Source: Flavihumibacter fluminis (GTDB lineage: Bacteria > Bacteroidota > Bacteroidia > Chitinophagales > Chitinophagaceae). Taken from it: DNA of 64,000 nt. The notes under the pieces were generated by a model. The model saw nothing but the letters and a program-made list of their open reading frames with translations. It did no database searches and was not told the DNA's origin. The stretch is taken from contig NZ_JAKEVY010000001.1 of assembly GCF_021491375.1 (NCBI RefSeq), positions 1,313,660 to 1,377,659 of the forward strand, read 5' to 3'. Positions 63,399 to 64,000 of the stretch are shown one piece after another (the first letter of the stretch is position 1; every line of letters starts with the position of its first letter). The translations under genes were made by a program, and so were the position numbers.

Positions 63399-63626
63399 TT
63401 AACCTTTAACCGTAACCTGACTAACTGCGCTGGCAACGGCACCTGCTACACCGATATAACCGGCGATGGTGCTGACGATTGCGGGCAGCGTGATCGGCGC
63501 AGCCAAAATGGCGGCACTGACTGAAGCCAGTACCAAACCAATGTTGCGCAGCTTCAAAAAGAAACTGGGCGTTTCGGCATTGGCGCGACCTATAATAGAG
63601 AGCCTGTCTATTTCGTGCTGTTTCAT
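63399..63626 (-). CDS. Small membrane protein next to DUF5675
   Basis: A 75-residue protein with two hydrophobic stretches (IGLVLASVSAAILAAPITL and IVSTIAGYIGVAGAVASAV) joined by a short turn; no signal cleavage site. Holin-like in size and topology, but no family is recognised. Its ATG overlaps the stop of the DUF5675-like gene by 4 bp (ATGA), and it ends at a strong terminator. Confidence 0.65.
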   Translation of the reverse strand: MKQHEIDRLSIIGRANAETPSFFLKLRNIGLVLASVSAAILAAPITLPAIVSTIAGYIGVAGAVASAVSQVTVKG

Positions 63627-63889
63627 AGTGTATTGAATTTTACGGGTGATGAATTGGCCGGCAGTTTGCTAATCTGCAGCCATATAGGTTCTTCATCGGA
63701 TATGGATTTAAAAACGAGGCGCATCAAAACCTTGAATGCACGGGCGGATCCTTTTCCCTTACCCGGGGCCGTTAGTTCTGTTACCGGGGCTATACAACCT
63801 TTGAGTTCTTTGGCTGCATGGTTGGCACGGTGGATCAGAATCAGCGTACGGTCGGGAACACCTTTCACCAATAGTAAGCATTCAGCCAA
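63623..63889 (-). pseudogene. DUF5675 C-terminal remnant
   Basis: The frame carries the DUF5675 core GVPDRTLILIHRANHAAKEL and KGCIAPVTEL, then GKGKGSARAFKVLMRLVF. The family is about 130-150 residues, so the N-terminal half is missing: the first available start is a TTG at 63889, a TAG stands three codons upstream, and the frame beyond (SHTIRLPAKLLDVKTEA) is closed again by a TGA. Probably a 5'-truncated gene; the window edge limits certainty. Confidence 0.6.
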
Positions 63890-64000
63890 CCACGTCTATG
63901 CCTCGGTTTTAACGTCCAATAATTTTGCTGGCAAACGAATCGTATGCGATCAAACATCCATCAAAATATGTTTGCCCTCCTTGAGAAAAAACATCCGGAG

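Noticed and set aside
63188..63409. 73-codon plus-strand frame
   Set aside because: It runs through the strong minus-strand terminator hairpin and has no recognisable features.
1..64000. tRNA, rRNA, CRISPR arrays and riboswitches
   Set aside because: No cloverleaf with a CCA-type acceptor stem, no rRNA sequence and no regularly spaced direct repeats were seen on either strand by eye.

Overview
The window looks like a chromosomal segment of a Bacteroidota bacterium, most likely of the Chitinophagaceae or a close family. The reasons are the FecI-type sigma factor with a FecR/DUF4974 partner, exported lipoproteins with Bacteroidota-type signal sequences, RHS proteins with the N-terminal DUF6443 layout and DUF5977, a DUF5690 transporter, few Shine-Dalgarno sites, and TAnnTTTG-like -7 elements. 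No rRNA, tRNA or CRISPR array was seen. Most housekeeping-like genes sit between 1 and 38 kb. The stretch from about 38.4 kb to the end is patchy in base composition, rich in mobile elements and carries toxin loci.

Layout, 1-31 kb. A tight minus-strand operon (5608 to the left edge) joins an ECF sigma factor, a shortened FecR-like regulator, an exported SelA-like PLP enzyme, an exported amidohydrolase, a CBM9-like protein and an SMP-30/gluconolactonase. Just upstream lie a PQQ-type sugar dehydrogenase fused to cytochrome c and a GH32 fructan hydrolase. From 10.1 to 15.9 kb is a complete phosphonoacetate pathway (PhnW, PhnY, PhnA) with a DUF5690 transporter and an XRE-cupin regulator; it turns 2-aminoethylphosphonate into acetate and phosphate. 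Next come a 1126-residue PVC-type haem dehydrogenase lipoprotein, an SGNH esterase, a small copper-protein operon, a NarL-type two-component pair, and a three-gene export operon (outer membrane protein, SGNH hydrolase, class 3 lipase).

Layout, 29.5-38.2 kb. This is a toxin/antitoxin neighbourhood. A HipBST-type operon and a Fic-family gene diverge from one 213-bp control region. It holds two separate sets of phased palindromes: three TATAT-N8-ATATA sites exactly 40 bp apart beside hipB, and two GCGACA-N15-TGTCGC-type sites 41 bp apart beside the Fic gene. An AbiEi/AbiEii pair follows about 5 kb on, beyond a Crp-family regulator, a threonine-aldolase-like enzyme and an SGNH hydrolase.

Layout, 38.4-64 kb. 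AT-rich orphan lipoproteins and hypotheticals, decayed genes, an IS4-type transposase, an IS3 orfA relic, an intact IS21 element (istA/istB) and three RHS loci: one 5'-truncated toxin/immunity module, one 184-bp relic, and one intact operon. The intact operon (62879 to 51866, minus strand) encodes an RHS-like DUF5977 protein, a cysteine-less glutathione-peroxidase-like protein, a coiled-coil plus outer-membrane-barrel protein, a 1463-residue RHS protein with a HEPRH metallopeptidase tip, and a small lipoprotein that is the likely immunity protein. This five-gene RHS cassette and the divergent HipBST/Fic control region are the strongest candidates for under-described biology here.
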